A stretch of DNA of 64,000 bases from Pithys albifrons albifrons. Lineage: Eukaryota > Chordata > Aves > Passeriformes > Thamnophilidae. Made by a program: the position numbers and the translations under genes. The notes below the pieces were generated by a model. That model was given only the letters and a program-made list of their open reading frames with translations, searched no databases and was not told where the DNA came from. Each line of letters starts with the position of its first letter. Positions within the stretch are counted from its first letter, which is position 1. Of the stretch, positions 29,901-40,517 are shown in pieces. Where the stretch lies: positions 32,930,523 through 32,994,522 of the forward strand of contig NC_092462.1 of the NCBI RefSeq assembly GCF_047495875.1, read 5' to 3'.

Positions 29901-32042
29901 CAACTCAGAGTAAACTAATTTTACTAACTTACTAGTAAATTTATAATTTACTATTACCAATGAATGTCTAGTCATTAGGAGGATCAAAAAGTAAAAAACT
30001 TTCAATCAAATAGACAAGTGCTTGAAATGTCATGCAACGTTACTTCAAATACGGTAGACAAGTTCTGTTACCAATAAGGAAACAGAGGACTTCGTAAAAC
30101 TTACTTCTGTGAAAAGGACATCCTTTATAGTGGAGCGGTTTTCCAGTGGTAGGCCCTATTCCTTTTTCTCCTGTACATAATGCACGGAAATTTTCAGCAG
30201 TTTTAGGTACAACGTCAGCAAATAATTCAAAGACAATGCGTCCAACTGAAATGGCAAAGAGAGTGAAAACATATTTTTAAGTCTTGTCCTTGGCATGGTG
30301 ATGTGTTGAGCATTATATGTCAAAAGAAATTAATGCTTCAAGCTTTATTGTTTTATTTAGATGACCATTAAATTTCCATTAGGGGGGTTGCTCCATAGCA
30401 ATTGCTGGCAGAGTTACAGTGGGTTTTCATCAAGGTTATTGCCAACAATGAATTCCACTGTCGAGACTAATGTAGGGGGAATAAAGACAGATTCTACCAA
30501 AACCTAATGAAAATGCTGAATGCATTTTCTGCCAAAAAAACCCATGCATGGGAAATCACACACACATAAATTAAAGCCAAATTATGTACCTTAATACACA
30601 TGTTTATTTTATGACTACTTTTAACATGTACAGGTAGCTCAGTCAACCAAAAGTAGACAAAATATAAAAAAGACTGTTTTGTGAAAAAGGCACATAAATG
30701 TGCCAAACATATATGGCAATGTTGCTACTCATCTCTTAAACCCAAATTTTACTAAGACACAGTGACTTAATATGAATATGAATAATGGCTATTCACAGTT
30801 ACTGACACTACAAGCAATTGTTAATTTCAAAAATATGCCATGTTTTATCTAAAATATGTGAAACCTGGGTAGCTAACAGATCTTCTGATAGGCAATAAAT
30901 GGGATTCTCTGTGAAATTCTCATTCCTTCACAAACTGGCTTCCTAGAGAAGCTACTTCTCACTCTCAGCAGCCGCCATCAGTTGATGCTCCTGTTTTCTC
31001 ATCAGCCTCACAGTCAATTAATTAACATAACTTCACTCTACCGGAAGGTAAATGTAAATATATTAATTCTAATTAATCCAGGAATGAAAACAAATTAGAC
31101 GACTTTATGTCAATAAAAGGCAAATAATCCTACAGATCTTCTTGTTTTTTTGAGGAGAATGAATAAATAAGAGGCAGCATCCTGACAAAACTGAGGCAGC
31201 CTCTATCTCTACCCATGCAAATTTTGAAACCTACACTTCCAAGTATTTCCCTGATTCCGTGTTTTTGACCGTTTGCATAGATTTCCGCATGGCCTCTGGC
31301 AGCACTGGCGGTGCCAAGAGCGCCAAGAGCCCTGCCCTTTCCCCGCCGCGGAGAACACCGCCCGGCCCGACCCAGGCCAGGCTCGCCACGCCGTGGCGTG
31401 TCCCCAGGACACGGCGAGGGGCGCACGCCTGGCGGCCCGGAGCGAGTCAGAGAGGGACAGAGTAGGACAGAGCGGGCGGTCCAGGCCCGGCCCCGCCGCG
31501 CACGGCGCAGCACGTGGGGGAGAAACGCGCGGGAGCGGCCGCCCACGTGCGCAGCACCGGGAGCCACGGATGGGGAGAGGGATGCCGTGGGAAGGCGCGG
31601 CACGGGATCAGGGATGGCGCTATGGGCACAGGCCGCCTGTGCTGACAGGCTGCCTTCCTCCCCACCCCGGAGCGCCGGCTGGAGCGCGCAGGGCCCCACG
31701 TGGAGGCCCGTTCGCGGCGGGGCTGCCTTCCTCCTCCTCCCGCTGCCGGGGTTGTGCGCTCACAGCCCGCGGGGTCAGCGCCTGGCCCGATGGTCTCTTT
31801 CCCGGTGGAGAACGTTCCGCCCCGCGCTCCGGGCCGGCCAGGAGCCCCCCGGTCCCGCCGCCCGGGTCGGGCCGGGCCGGGCCCCGCGCGGTCTGGAGGG
31901 GCGCGCCCCGGCCCAGCCCCGGGGTCTCGCCCGGGCCCCGTCCCGCCCCCTCCCCACCTCGCTCGCCCCCGATGTCCACATCGAAGAAGGCGCGGGGGTT
32001 GCTGGCTTTGCTGGGCCGGGCAGCAGGGGACGGGTGCGACAT
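17898..32042 (-). CDS. PPID: PPID, peptidyl-prolyl isomerase D (cyclophilin 40), complete
   Basis: Cytosolic/nuclear HSP90 co-chaperone of steroid-receptor complexes: an N-terminal cyclophilin prolyl isomerase domain joined to a C-terminal TPR domain. Coding exons in transcript order: 32042-31958, 30245-30105, 29702-29596, 26265-26077, 25322-25200, 23603-23497, 20997-20856, 18663-18577, 18501-18459, 17986-17898. They total 1113 nt, 370 residues plus stop, the family length. Key positions match mammalian CyP40: isomerase Arg75 and Gln83, His141 where cyclophilin A has Trp (linked to weak cyclosporin binding), and the TPR carboxylate-clamp residues Lys227, Asn231, Asn278, Lys308 and Arg312. Start Met is in [11 protein letters not shown], just inside a CpG island. 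Nine introns: eight GT-AG and one GC-AG (after exon 5). Confidence 0.98.
18459..18501 (-). CDS. PPID: PPID exon 9
   Basis: 43-nt exon encoding [14 protein letters not shown], end of the third TPR. Acceptor TTTAAG, donor GTAAAA. The last G joins the next exon to make Ala342. Confidence 0.95.
18577..18663 (-). CDS. PPID: PPID exon 8: TPR domain
   Basis: 29 whole codons: [20 protein letters not shown] then GIKDLDQAL, residues 299-327. Contains clamp residues Lys308 and Arg312. Acceptor TTTACAG, donor GTAATG. Confidence 0.97.
18664..20855 (-). other. PPID: PPID intron 7
   Basis: 2.2-kb intron with no transposon recognised. A GT/TA dinucleotide stretch lies near 18918-18934. It contains a 54-nt block with good splice-site matches (19875-19928), treated as a candidate cassette exon. 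Confidence 0.8.
19875..19928 (-). other. Candidate stop-containing cassette exon in PPID intron 7
   Basis: On the - strand a long T-rich tract ending TTTTTTTTAAG precedes a 54-nt block, followed by AAAG|GTATTT. Inserted between phase-0 exons it reads [16 protein letters not shown] then TGA. Predicted from sequence only. Confidence 0.2.
20856..20997 (-). CDS. PPID: PPID exon 7: TPR domain
   Basis: Encodes (R)[19 protein letters not shown], then [20 protein letters not shown] and SCSE, residues 251-298. Asn278 is the clamp asparagine. Acceptor CTGCAG, donor GTAAAT. Confidence 0.96.
20998..23496 (-). other. PPID: PPID intron 6
   Basis: 2.5-kb AT-rich intron; no gene or recognisable mobile element found. 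Confidence 0.8.
23497..23603 (-). CDS. PPID: PPID exon 6: TPR domain
   Basis: Encodes [20 protein letters not shown] then [15 protein letters not shown](R), residues 216-251. Carries TPR clamp residues Lys227 and Asn231. Donor GTAAGG. Confidence 0.96.
23604..25199 (-). other. PPID: PPID intron 5 (GC-AG)
   Basis: 1.6-kb intron starting GCAAGT and ending ATCAG on the - strand. No internal gene seen. Confidence 0.85.
25194..25199 (-). promoter_or_regulatory. PPID: Non-canonical GC 5' splice site (GCAAGT)
   Basis: ACTTGC on the + strand reads GCAAGT on the - strand right after the last codon of exon 5. Positions +3 to +6 match the donor consensus; only +2 differs (C for T). The GC-AG class is the commonest non-GT splice type handled by the U2 spliceosome. 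Confidence 0.85.
25200..25322 (-). CDS. PPID: PPID exon 5: end of cyclophilin domain and acidic linker; GC donor
   Basis: 41 whole codons, residues 175-215, from [18 protein letters not shown] to DSDVDLKD. The 3' end is followed by GCAAGT rather than GT. The frame requires this GC donor: moving to the GT four bases downstream puts a TGA at the exon junction. Confidence 0.94.
25323..26076 (-). other. PPID: PPID intron 4
   Basis: 754-bp intron. Small open frames on both strands (around 25445-25723) have no recognisable family. Confidence 0.8.
26077..26265 (-). CDS. PPID: PPID exon 4: cyclophilin domain
   Basis: 63 whole codons, residues 112-174. Includes [20 protein letters not shown] and [18 protein letters not shown]. 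His141 sits at the cyclophilin A Trp121 position. The acceptor lies just behind a poly-C tract. Confidence 0.97.
26273..26286 (-). repeat. 14-base C homopolymer in the 3' splice region of PPID intron 3
   Basis: 14 consecutive G on the + strand (C on the - strand), 6-19 bases upstream of the exon 4 acceptor AG. It takes the place of the usual U-rich polypyrimidine tract. Confidence 0.9.
27600..28003 (+). mobile_element. CR1 LINE 3' fragment, + orientation
   Basis: Encodes [20 protein letters not shown] then [11 protein letters not shown], the CR1 ORF2 C-terminal signature, open to 27862. It then runs through the 3' UTR (TTGGACTAGACGATCTCAAA) to a TGATTCTGTGAA end. 5'-truncated; the left edge is approximate. 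Confidence 0.85.
28809..28931 (+). mobile_element. Short CR1 3'-end fragment, + orientation
   Basis: About 120 bp covering the CR1 3' end: AAGGTTGGATG, CAACCTGGTCTAATG, AAATGATCTTAAGGGTCCC, ending ATTCTGTGATTATATGAT. Confidence 0.85.
29596..29702 (-). CDS. PPID: PPID exon 3: cyclophilin domain
   Basis: Encodes [20 protein letters not shown] and [10 protein letters not shown], residues 76-111. Holds the QGGDF active-site motif with Gln83. Acceptor TTTTACAG, donor GTACTC. Confidence 0.97.
29703..31957 (-). other. PPID: PPID introns 2 and 1
   Basis: Intron 2 is 29703-30104 and intron 1 is 30246-31957. The first 650 bases of intron 1 fall inside the CpG island. Nothing else recognised. Confidence 0.8.
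30105..30245 (-). CDS. PPID: PPID exon 2: cyclophilin domain
   Basis: Encodes (V)[19 protein letters not shown] and [10 protein letters not shown], residues 29-75. Arg75 is the catalytic Arg equivalent to cyclophilin A Arg55. Donor GTAAGT. Confidence 0.97.
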
Positions 32043-32260
32043 GCCGCAGCTGCCGCTGGCGCGGTGGCTCCGCCCGCTCAGGGCCCGCGATCCCGACCTG
32101 CCGCGGGTCGCCCCGCTCCGCTCCAGCTCCTCCCACCGGCGGGGGCGGGCGGGCCGGGGAGGCGGTGTGTCCCCGGGAGGAAGCCAGGGACCCGCACGGG
32201 GTAGCAGCGCAGGCTCGGCCCGCACCGCCCTCTGAGCGGCCGGGAACAAGTCGGGCATAA
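31290..32260 (-). promoter_or_regulatory. PPID: CpG island / PPID promoter
   Basis: GC- and CpG-dense block around the PPID start codon, sharply bounded by AT-rich DNA, with G-rich GC-box-like sequence near 32140-32160 just upstream of the ATG. No TATA box seen. CACGTG E-boxes lie at 31511-31516, 31544-31549 and 31697-31702 in intron 1, and at 32301-32306 upstream. The long open frames crossing the island on both strands look like low-stop GC-rich artefacts. Confidence 0.85.
31958..32042 (-). CDS. PPID: PPID exon 1 (start codon)
   Basis: ATG at 32042-32040 in a good context (G at -3). Encodes [20 protein letters not shown] then DVDIGGER, residues 1-28. Donor GTGGGG directly follows, and the last G begins the Val29 codon. 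Confidence 0.96.
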
Positions 32261-33395
32261 TCCCCAAAGACAAAGCCTTTTTCTCGAGGTTATACACACA
32301 CACGTGCACGAGGCCTGAAAAGGCGGGTAAGGAGAAGTGTTTTAGATTTTTGCCTGGGTTTATGTTTTGCAGGCTCTGTGAGAAGCTCTGACCCATGGAA
32401 AAATGGACAAATTGTCAAAAGTGACTATTGCCACGTAAATATTTAGAACTGCTGAGTAACTCCAGTCTTCTTAAGGTCTGAAAACAAAGTATGTTTCTTC
32501 CCAAAAGATAAATATCATTATAGCTGCTCCAAAGCAAATAATCACTTTCATGCACTTGCATTGACGAAGGGATGTGAATAGCATCTTGGTATTCCAATAC
32601 CCCAGCTTGGCTGGGGTTCCTCAAGGTTTAAGATTCCCAAACAGGTGAGTGGTTAACACGGCCACATCCTCTGCTCACTGTTATCGTGGAGAAAAGGCAC
32701 ATGTTAAGGCAAAAGTAGAAGGGGCAAGAAGAGTGCTGCAGTCTGACTCCTGCAAACTTAGAGCCCTTCTAGAAATGCTAATGATCAATATGAGCCTCTT
32801 TATTTCTTGGACTCCTCTAATCCATCCCAAAACCCCCTATATTGATTGATTCATTGTATCCTCCAAAAGCTCTCTCCTCTAATTCATGTCATCTTTATGT
32901 CTTTGCAGTGGCGTTTCACCAAGCTGGTTTTCATCTTTCTCTCAGTATGTTCTCAATATTAGATGTGTCAGAGGGCAGTTGTAATTCCCAGATTGAAAGA
33001 AAAGATAAAGTAGCATTGATATAAATAACTGCAGTCCACATACTGCATCATGGTTCCCATAGCCTCTGTACAGATGTTGGGTAGGAGAGGTGATCAGCAC
33101 TGGCTGCTGTTGCATGATGCATCTGGGAACCTTTAACAGAAGGAAAAGCCGTCTGCTACCATCTGGGAATGCTAAGTGACAAAGCAGTGAAACCACACTA
33201 AGGCATTTCTCTCGCTGAGCCAGGTCATGCAGTTGGGTCAGGGATTTCGCATGCTCCACAATGTCAAAGGCCACCACAGCTTTAAGTGATCTTTAATTCA
33301 CTAGGCATTTGGCCACAGTCATGGGCTGAGATATTTTTATCATTACACTTAGTATAGACAAGGTGCAATGCTGTGGGAGAAGCAATCTCACAAAG
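32261..33395. other. Intergenic, nothing firmly recognised
   Basis: Between the PPID island and a CR1 copy. A 111-codon minus-strand open frame (33277-32942) has no family resemblance I recognise. Confidence 0.7.
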
Positions 33396-34026
33396 GCAAT
33401 GTGCACTTGCAGCCAAGAAAGCCAACCATATTCTGGACTACCTTAAAAGCAGCAAGGCAAGCACGTTGAGAGAGGTGATTCTGCCATCATGAGACCCCAC
33501 CTGAAGTGCTGCATCCAGCTCTGGGGTCCCCCATAGAAAAAGGACATCAACCTGTTGCAGCAAGTCCAGAGGAGGGACACCAAGATGATTAGAGGGATGG
33601 AAGGATGATTACAGAATCTCTTCTACAAGGAAAGGCTGAGAGAGCTGAGGTTGTTCAGCCTGGAGAAGAGAAGGCTCTGGTGGGGAACTTATTGCTGACT
33701 TTCAGTACTTGAAGGGGGCCTATAAGAAAGACAGGAACAAACTTTTTCACAGGGCCTGTTGTGATAGGACAAGGGGTGATGGTTTTAAAAGGAGGGAAGG
33801 CCAATTTAGATTAGATAAAATAAAAGGTTATTAAAATGAGGGCAGTGAAATACTGGAACAGGTTACCCAGAGAGGTTGCAGATGCCACATCCCTGGAAAC
33901 ATCAAAGGCCAGGTTGGACAAGGGTCTGCACTGCCTGATCTAATTGAAGATGTCCTTGGTTGCTGCATAGGGGTTGGATTAGAAGACCTTTAAAAGCCCA
34001 TTTCAACCTAAAATATTCTGTGATCT
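33396..34026 (+). mobile_element. CR1 LINE 3' fragment, + orientation
   Basis: Nucleotide match to the CR1 tail: GCAGCCAAGAAAGCCAACC, AGCCTGGAGAAGAGAAGGCT, CAGTACTTGAAGGGGGCCTA, ACTGGAACAGGTTACCCAG and TTGGATTAGAAGACC, ending TATTCTGTGATCT. The protein frame is heavily disrupted, so this is an old copy. Confidence 0.88.
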
Positions 34027-36119
34027 CAGTGAGTCAGTTGCTGGCCAAATGAGTAGGGTCTAGAAGAGATTTCTTTAGCAGACATCAGAGTAAAGCATGT
34101 GTTGTTGGTGTGTGTCCCCCGCAAGAGCTGTTGGCAGCTTCCTCTCAGGAAGAAGCAGTGATTCATTCTTCCAGGAGCAGACTTACACAGGCCTTGCAGG
34201 GTTTTTTTGCTGGCCAAGTTGGAATAGTCTAGATTCTAGATGAGTAATTCTTCTTACACTAGTCTCTCAGAAGTCCCTATGTGCAAGGTGCTTTGGAGGT
34301 AGCCAGGAAGAGACCATCTCTCTGCTATTCTGGAGATGTGAGCTGAACAAGAGAGAAAAAAAGCAATTTTCTCAGTGTCAGTGGGAGATTCTGGAAAGTA
34401 TGTGAGCTGAATGAATATCTCCCAAGCACTGCAGTAGCATAATTAGTTTTATATTAATTTTTAGTCACTGAAAGACTGTAACAAACAAGCATACTGTGAC
34501 TTCTGTCAAGAATTTACTGAGGGATTCCATGTTCAAATTTATATATTAATTTATATATTAAGTTATAGAAGTGATCTTTCAAAGTCAGACTTACTTTATA
34601 AAGTTCTTTAAAATCTGTTTTCAAGCACTAAAATCACCACTGTGATCCTCTAATGCTTTGTGATCATATAATTTAGAAATATTTCCTATCACCAAAATCT
34701 CTCTTTTGACACTTCCAATAGTTTATGTAGTAAATACCTGTAAAGCAGTATATTGAAAATACAGACTATAACTGAATTGTCTGTTATTTAATTCAGATAT
34801 TTATTTTTCTGTACATAAAGCTTTGGCTACCCAGTAAAAGTAATTTGAATATTATCAATAAACATGTGTTGGGTGTGCTAAAATCAAAGAAAATGGCATC
34901 AAGTACAGGTGTCCCTTCCACTAAGGATTTCCTGCTTGCTGGAGTATGACATTCCAGCCTAATTAAACTTAAAAGATCAGCCTGTTATGAAATCCTAATT
35001 TTCATCTCTTCTTCCCTCCCTGACCAAAGAAGCTATCATTGGTAAATGCACAGAAATGCAGATATTGTTCTAAGACTGGTATTTTGCTGGAAGACACAAC
35101 AAGCAAAATAATTTCATAATTATTCTAGCCAGTCAAATAGCATTCACAAAAGAATAAACTGCAAAATAAAGATTATTTGTAGTTGTTGCAGATTGTGTTA
35201 AGATGGGCACATATGCACACATTCGGGCCTGGATTTTTTTCTTTGTTTAATTTTCTTGTTGTTGTTTTTTTTCACCTTTAAGTCTGTATTTGACACTGAA
35301 GAAAATAGAAGGTTAAACATGTTAGTTCCACTGGAAAGTGAGTGCTTTGGCTCAGTACAGAACTGCCTTGTCTATTACAAGCCATTTTGGTTTGTACAGG
35401 AGAAATCTGTTTGTGGGGTTTTCACTGGACTGAATTGCAGCTTCAGAGTATGGTGCAGTGGAGTACTGATGGGATCCATCTGACAAGTGACTGAAACACA
35501 CACATCATCAGCTTTTCAAAATGGCTTTCAAGAAGCTTCCAACATGCAACTTCTTGGTTACATTCTTGGTAAGGATGCTTTCACTGCTTTCTGAGAAATA
35601 GAGCAGCCACTCTGCTGCTGTGTGACACATAAGGTGCCATATGACACACAGGGTGCACCATGTGCTATTCCCATGTGACCTGGCACACCAAGCATGTCAA
35701 CTTCATGAGAGACACATGAGAGAGGAAAAATAAATCTGTTTTCTCACCATCAGGTTTATTGTTTCCCATCTGCACCAAGTCTTTTTCTGCATAAAACTGA
35801 ATAAAAAGATCTCAGATTAAACCCATACTGAGCAGTTATTGACTCTGTACTGATTCTTGTAAGCCGAATTAAAACACAGTGTTGAACAATGAAGGAACCA
35901 TATGTTCCTCTATTAGGATATTTTAAAAAGAAAATTATCCACACAGAGGCTGACATAATATGACAGAAATTGAAAGGAAAGGCATGCCTTTACTTGTCAC
36001 TAATTTTCAGATATGCTGATCCCCGAACAAATGGTTAAGAACCAAGCAAGAATAAGCAGACTTTTTGGCTTTATGTTTTAGCTTTACTTAGGACATATTT
36101 TAGAGACATAAAGTAAACT
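34027..36119. other. Intergenic, no gene recognised
   Basis: AT-rich; only short open frames without family resemblance. Confidence 0.7.
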
Positions 36120-36440
36120 AACTTTCAGCGGAGAGAAAGGACTTCACCAACAAGCTTATGAAGTTTATAGTGAAGCCCTTTTATTACACATAGCACACAG
36201 TTTATATAGGGTTAGGACTACAGCTTATTGGCCAAAAGAGTTACACACCACCACGCTAGATACTTCAATTGGTTAAAACCTATCTCTCACAAGTCCCATG
36301 TTTATCTTATTTCATCCTGGCTGTTTTCGTGCCCCTGCAGAGTCCTGTGAATTCCTACTATGTGAATTCTTGGGGAGTAAACCACCTCCCTATCAGCCAG
36401 CAGCAGCTGAGCTCTTTGCTGCTTCTGGCTGATAGCTAAG
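36120..36440 (-). mobile_element. LTR-like sequence, antisense (candidate endogenous retrovirus LTR)
   Basis: On the - strand a CCAAT motif (GGCCAATAAG), a TATA-like CTATATAAAC and an AATAAA lie in order over about 60 bp, the compact promoter/poly(A) layout of a retroviral LTR. Boundaries and target duplication could not be fixed, and no gag/pol/env reading is attached. Confidence 0.35.
36390..36435. repeat. 17-bp inverted repeat (hairpin)
   Basis: Arms 36390-36406 and 36419-36435 pair at 16 of 17 positions around a 12-base loop; the left arm reads CTATCAGCCAGCAGCAG. Confidence 0.85.
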
Positions 36441-39400
36441 TCTCACAGGGTTTTCTATAGATCTGAATTGCTCACTTTTGATTTTACTGTACCAACAGAG
36501 ACAAATATCCAGAGTAGAATTTAGGACCTCGGGATGTGAGGAGGCATGGCAGAGAGTACCTGTGACTGATACCAGAAGAAGCCATGTCTTGCAAGGAGAG
36601 GCCCAAAGCATTAGGTAACAGCTGGTCACTGCTGCCACAGTGCTAATGAGGGATGTCGGGTTTGTTGCCAAATTCCTGCCCTCAGTTTTGATACATATGT
36701 ATGTCCTGATACTGCAATTTCATGTAAATGTGTAATGCTGTTTTTCATAGTTATCACCAAAAGGTATTGAAATATCAATTATGATGCTTACATTGTTTAT
36801 TAAGTAGAAAGCATTTTTGGTCTGTATCTGATGTGGGTAGGATAGAGTCCAAGGTGAAGTACATCTGGATGGATTTAAAGACAAGAGTGCAACCAGCAAA
36901 TAGTAAGGCTCATGGCAGATTTCACCACTGAATACTCTGGGACATGAGGTTTTCCAGCTAGACTTTAGGTGGGGTCCTGGGCAGGAGACTTAGAAATACC
37001 ATCTACCAATGCTAACTACTTTGTTGAGAAGAGGAACCAAACCAGGTTCTAGACAAGTGTTTGAACATCCACAGGTGCATTACATCTTCAGGCTCTTACA
37101 GAGGAAGAAGTAGTGTACCTTTACTTTAGGAAATTTGACAAGCAGTGCTTTCAGAGGACTATAAATACCTAATACCTTCACACAATACAATTCCTGCCAT
37201 ATTACTTGATATTTATATTGTGTTGGTTAAAAGAAAACATTCCTTATCTGGCCTTTCTCTTTGTTTTTAACATCAAAGACTATTGAAAATTAAATGTTTT
37301 ATTACATACATTAATAACACCCAGTAACTTTCAAACAATTGCATTAATATTTCCCTTCAAATTTTCTTTTTCAACTGACTGTATATTCTATGTAAAAAGA
37401 CAGTTAAACTGTTTATCTGTATTATGGCAGCACCTTTGTAGGGGCTGGGGAAAGTTGCTGAAGCAAAAGTGCAAATATGTAATGCTTCAATGAAGGATGA
37501 GTAATGCTGGTTTGCAGGGGGCTGCAATCCCAGGCTTTTCTGTCAGTTTCTGTTTCTGCTTGTGAAGTGGAATACATTTTACATTAGGTTTTCAAATTCT
37601 CTGTGGAGAGTAATTTAGACTTACTGTGATAATAACAATATGGAAAGAGAATAATTCTAGATGTTTCTTAGTACCACATTTTACTTGGCATGTTTGAATT
37701 GGCATTAGAAACTGGATTTTATTTATTTTGCAGAATCCAAACTGTTGCTGATGCATTGCAAAAGTGTAGCAAGGCTTACCTGTGTTCACACAGTTTAAAA
37801 AGCATGCATCACCACACTAACCAGTAAATCATTAACAAACACCTGGGATTAACAAACTTTTTGTTAAATCTTTGGAGTTTACCCGTTCTGGCCTCTGGGT
37901 TCTTTTTCTGGTTCCTCCAAGCCTTGTTGTGGCAACAAGGGTTTAAGAGCATTTTGGACTTGTGCATTCAGGACTGAGCATGCTGGAAAGGAAGTAGCCA
38001 TAAAGGAACTCAACATTTCATCCAGGTCTAAGAGACAGGGAGGCAAAGTGTGACTTAGGAGACTTGGCTTTTAACCCTGGCTGTCCTCTCTGTAAAACCT
38101 AGTTCCTACATTCTCAGGAGATAATCTTTAGAGAGATTTACACCCTGTGAAATACAGAGATGCTTTTCCAAGCATTCAGCTATTCCAGGATTTGAATGAT
38201 CCTTTTTATGTACTGATAATTTCCTAGTAAAGCCTCATCTACTTCTGCATTGAGAATCTGGCTTCTTTTCTGACTGAAGTTTGAATAATTAAATTGTCTT
38301 TTTCTGCACATAAAGAGTCTGAACCTCAGGCAGAGTATTACCAATAATATTTGATTTGTATATGCCATTTTTATCTCCTGTACTTCCTATAAGACTGAGG
38401 GCTGTGGACCCCATCTTGCTGTAAATGGTCTTTGTTTGGCAGATGGTATGGCTTTTTTCTTTATATCTGCTCATACTTTGCACTATTAGGTTAGTGCAAA
38501 ATCACTGAATTTGCTTTGTCTGGTATTCTTTATAGCCAAACTCTGTTTAGGCTGTGACAGTGCATACTGGTTGTGAAAGTTATTTTGTAGTCCTCTGCTG
38601 ATATTGCTGTGTTTTCTCCATTTTTAAATTTTTTTTTTCCAAAATAACCTTTAGAACACTAGTTTCTTAATGTTGTTGTATTATCAATTTCAGACCATAG
38701 TGACTGTCAAATAGAAAACATTGAGAACTAATTCTGCACTGAGCATCAGTCAATGTGTAGGGTGCATTTACACTGCCAGTTTTGAAGTCAGTTATCCTCT
38801 CTGACTTTGTCTTGCTTCACATTTTGGAATGACATCTGGGCATACAAAGTGGATCATTTTCACTAAACCAGATGTTTTCAGAAACACATTCAGCATGCTC
38901 CATTCATTGACAGTCATTCAGCTTACAGGACCAGATTGCAACCAGTCCAAAATAAAACCCTGTAAAATGTTTGTAGTGTGGATGTTGAGCTCTGTAAGAC
39001 AACTGGTTTAGTCTATAGTTCTGCCCCTGCTAGTCAGCACTCCTTGATAATGCAGATCGACCATAGAGTGGCAGCCACAGTATTTGCAACTTTTAACTTT
39101 CTTAGGACTGTTCTTTAAGAAATGCAGTCCAGTATTATTTCTGGAGCTGGATGCCTAGATTCTCATTTGCACTGATTACTATGTCAGCCATGATGTCTTT
39201 CATCTTGGCCAGCCACACTCCGCTATTCAATTCCCTTTCAGTGTGCTCTCATCACCATACCCTCATTTTTCTGTTCTTCAGCTTTGGTGGAGTGGATTTG
39301 CCCTAATGACTGGGGGCATTTGGTGATAATGGTGGAAGTAAAAAATCAAAGGCGGTAATAACATCCAAGCTGAAAGATTACAGTGGGTATTCAGTCTCAC

Positions 39401-40517
39401 AGGTGAAGTGGTTGAGAGCCCTTCTGAGGATGAACCTCCAGATCGGAGTAGTTGAGCATTACATGATTCAGTCTGCTGTTATCAAGGGTGCAACTGATCA
39501 GACTCTCAAACCAGTAGATGTCATATCTTGATTTTTATTTTAAGAGAAATCAACTTCTCCAAACACTGAAAGGCTGACCCTGCCACCTCTTCTGCCACTA
39601 TGAGATGTTGAGTGTGCAGTCAACTATTGTAATGATCCATTAAATATTATTTAAATTGTAATAACCACCATTCTCCATGTCTCCCAGTTTCCTGAAAAGA
39701 GCAGGAAGCTTATTATGATTCTGCTTTTCCTGGGGTTTTGTTTGCTTGGTTTGGTTGTGGTGGGGTTTTTTGTTTGGGGTTTTGTGTTTTATTTTATTTT
39801 CTTGGTTGGTTTTTATTGCACCATACTACGCAGTGACCTGTCTTAAAAAGGAGCATTTGAAGTCATGCTCTCTCCATGGGTGCATCGTGGTGTCATCCTA
39901 GTGCTGGGCAAAACCACACAAACAACCCTTTCCTCCAAATTAAACAAACAAACAAGAAGTTCCAAATGGCACCCAAATACTGTAGCATTATCTAATTATT
40001 TGTAAGTGAAATAGAACACTTAAATAGAAATGCACCATTCTAGCAGAGCTACTCTCTTTCTAATGTTCTCACTTGCCTAGTCAAAGTCTAAAGTTCAGGT
40101 TCTTGGAGGGAATCTCAGTACTTCTACAATTATATGCCAGGGATGTCTCCATTACAGATATAAGGACTAGAGAAAAAATCAGATGAAAACTTTCCTGGAC
40201 TGGTGACAGATTGGTGCATGAAGCAAGTGAGGGATGAGAGCTTCCCAAAATCCAGTGGGCTTGTCTGGTGTGAGGAGGATGGGAAGCCACTGAGGCACCA
40301 CATTCTGCTGTCAGCCCAAACAGGGACACAGCCCCCTCTGATGCCGGCAGTGCTTTTTCCACCCTTGCCTAAGTGCACAAAAATACTGCTATAAACCACA
40401 AATACATGATTTACCTGAGTGTTCGTATATGTGGGACGTATATGTTCATGTGTACATATGCAAACACAGATCTACACAGAGAGAAATGTATTGTGAAATA
40501 CACACTTAACAATGGGT
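36441..40517. other. Intergenic, no gene recognised
   Basis: Unique AT-rich sequence with a TG-rich low-complexity run at about 39729-39815. Open frames near 40081-40400 overlap on both strands and resemble no known family. Confidence 0.7.

Noticed and set aside
31273..32396. Several long overlapping open frames on both strands (up to 320 codons)
   Set aside because: They lie in the PPID CpG island, where high GC removes stop codons. They are Pro/Arg/Gly/Ala-rich with no family signature, and only the PPID exon 1 segment has homology and splice support.
32942..33277. 111-codon minus-strand open frame between PPID and CR1
   Set aside because: No recognisable domain and no splice or promoter support. 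A vague resemblance to a CR1 phrase (VAFDIVEHA) is too short to trust.
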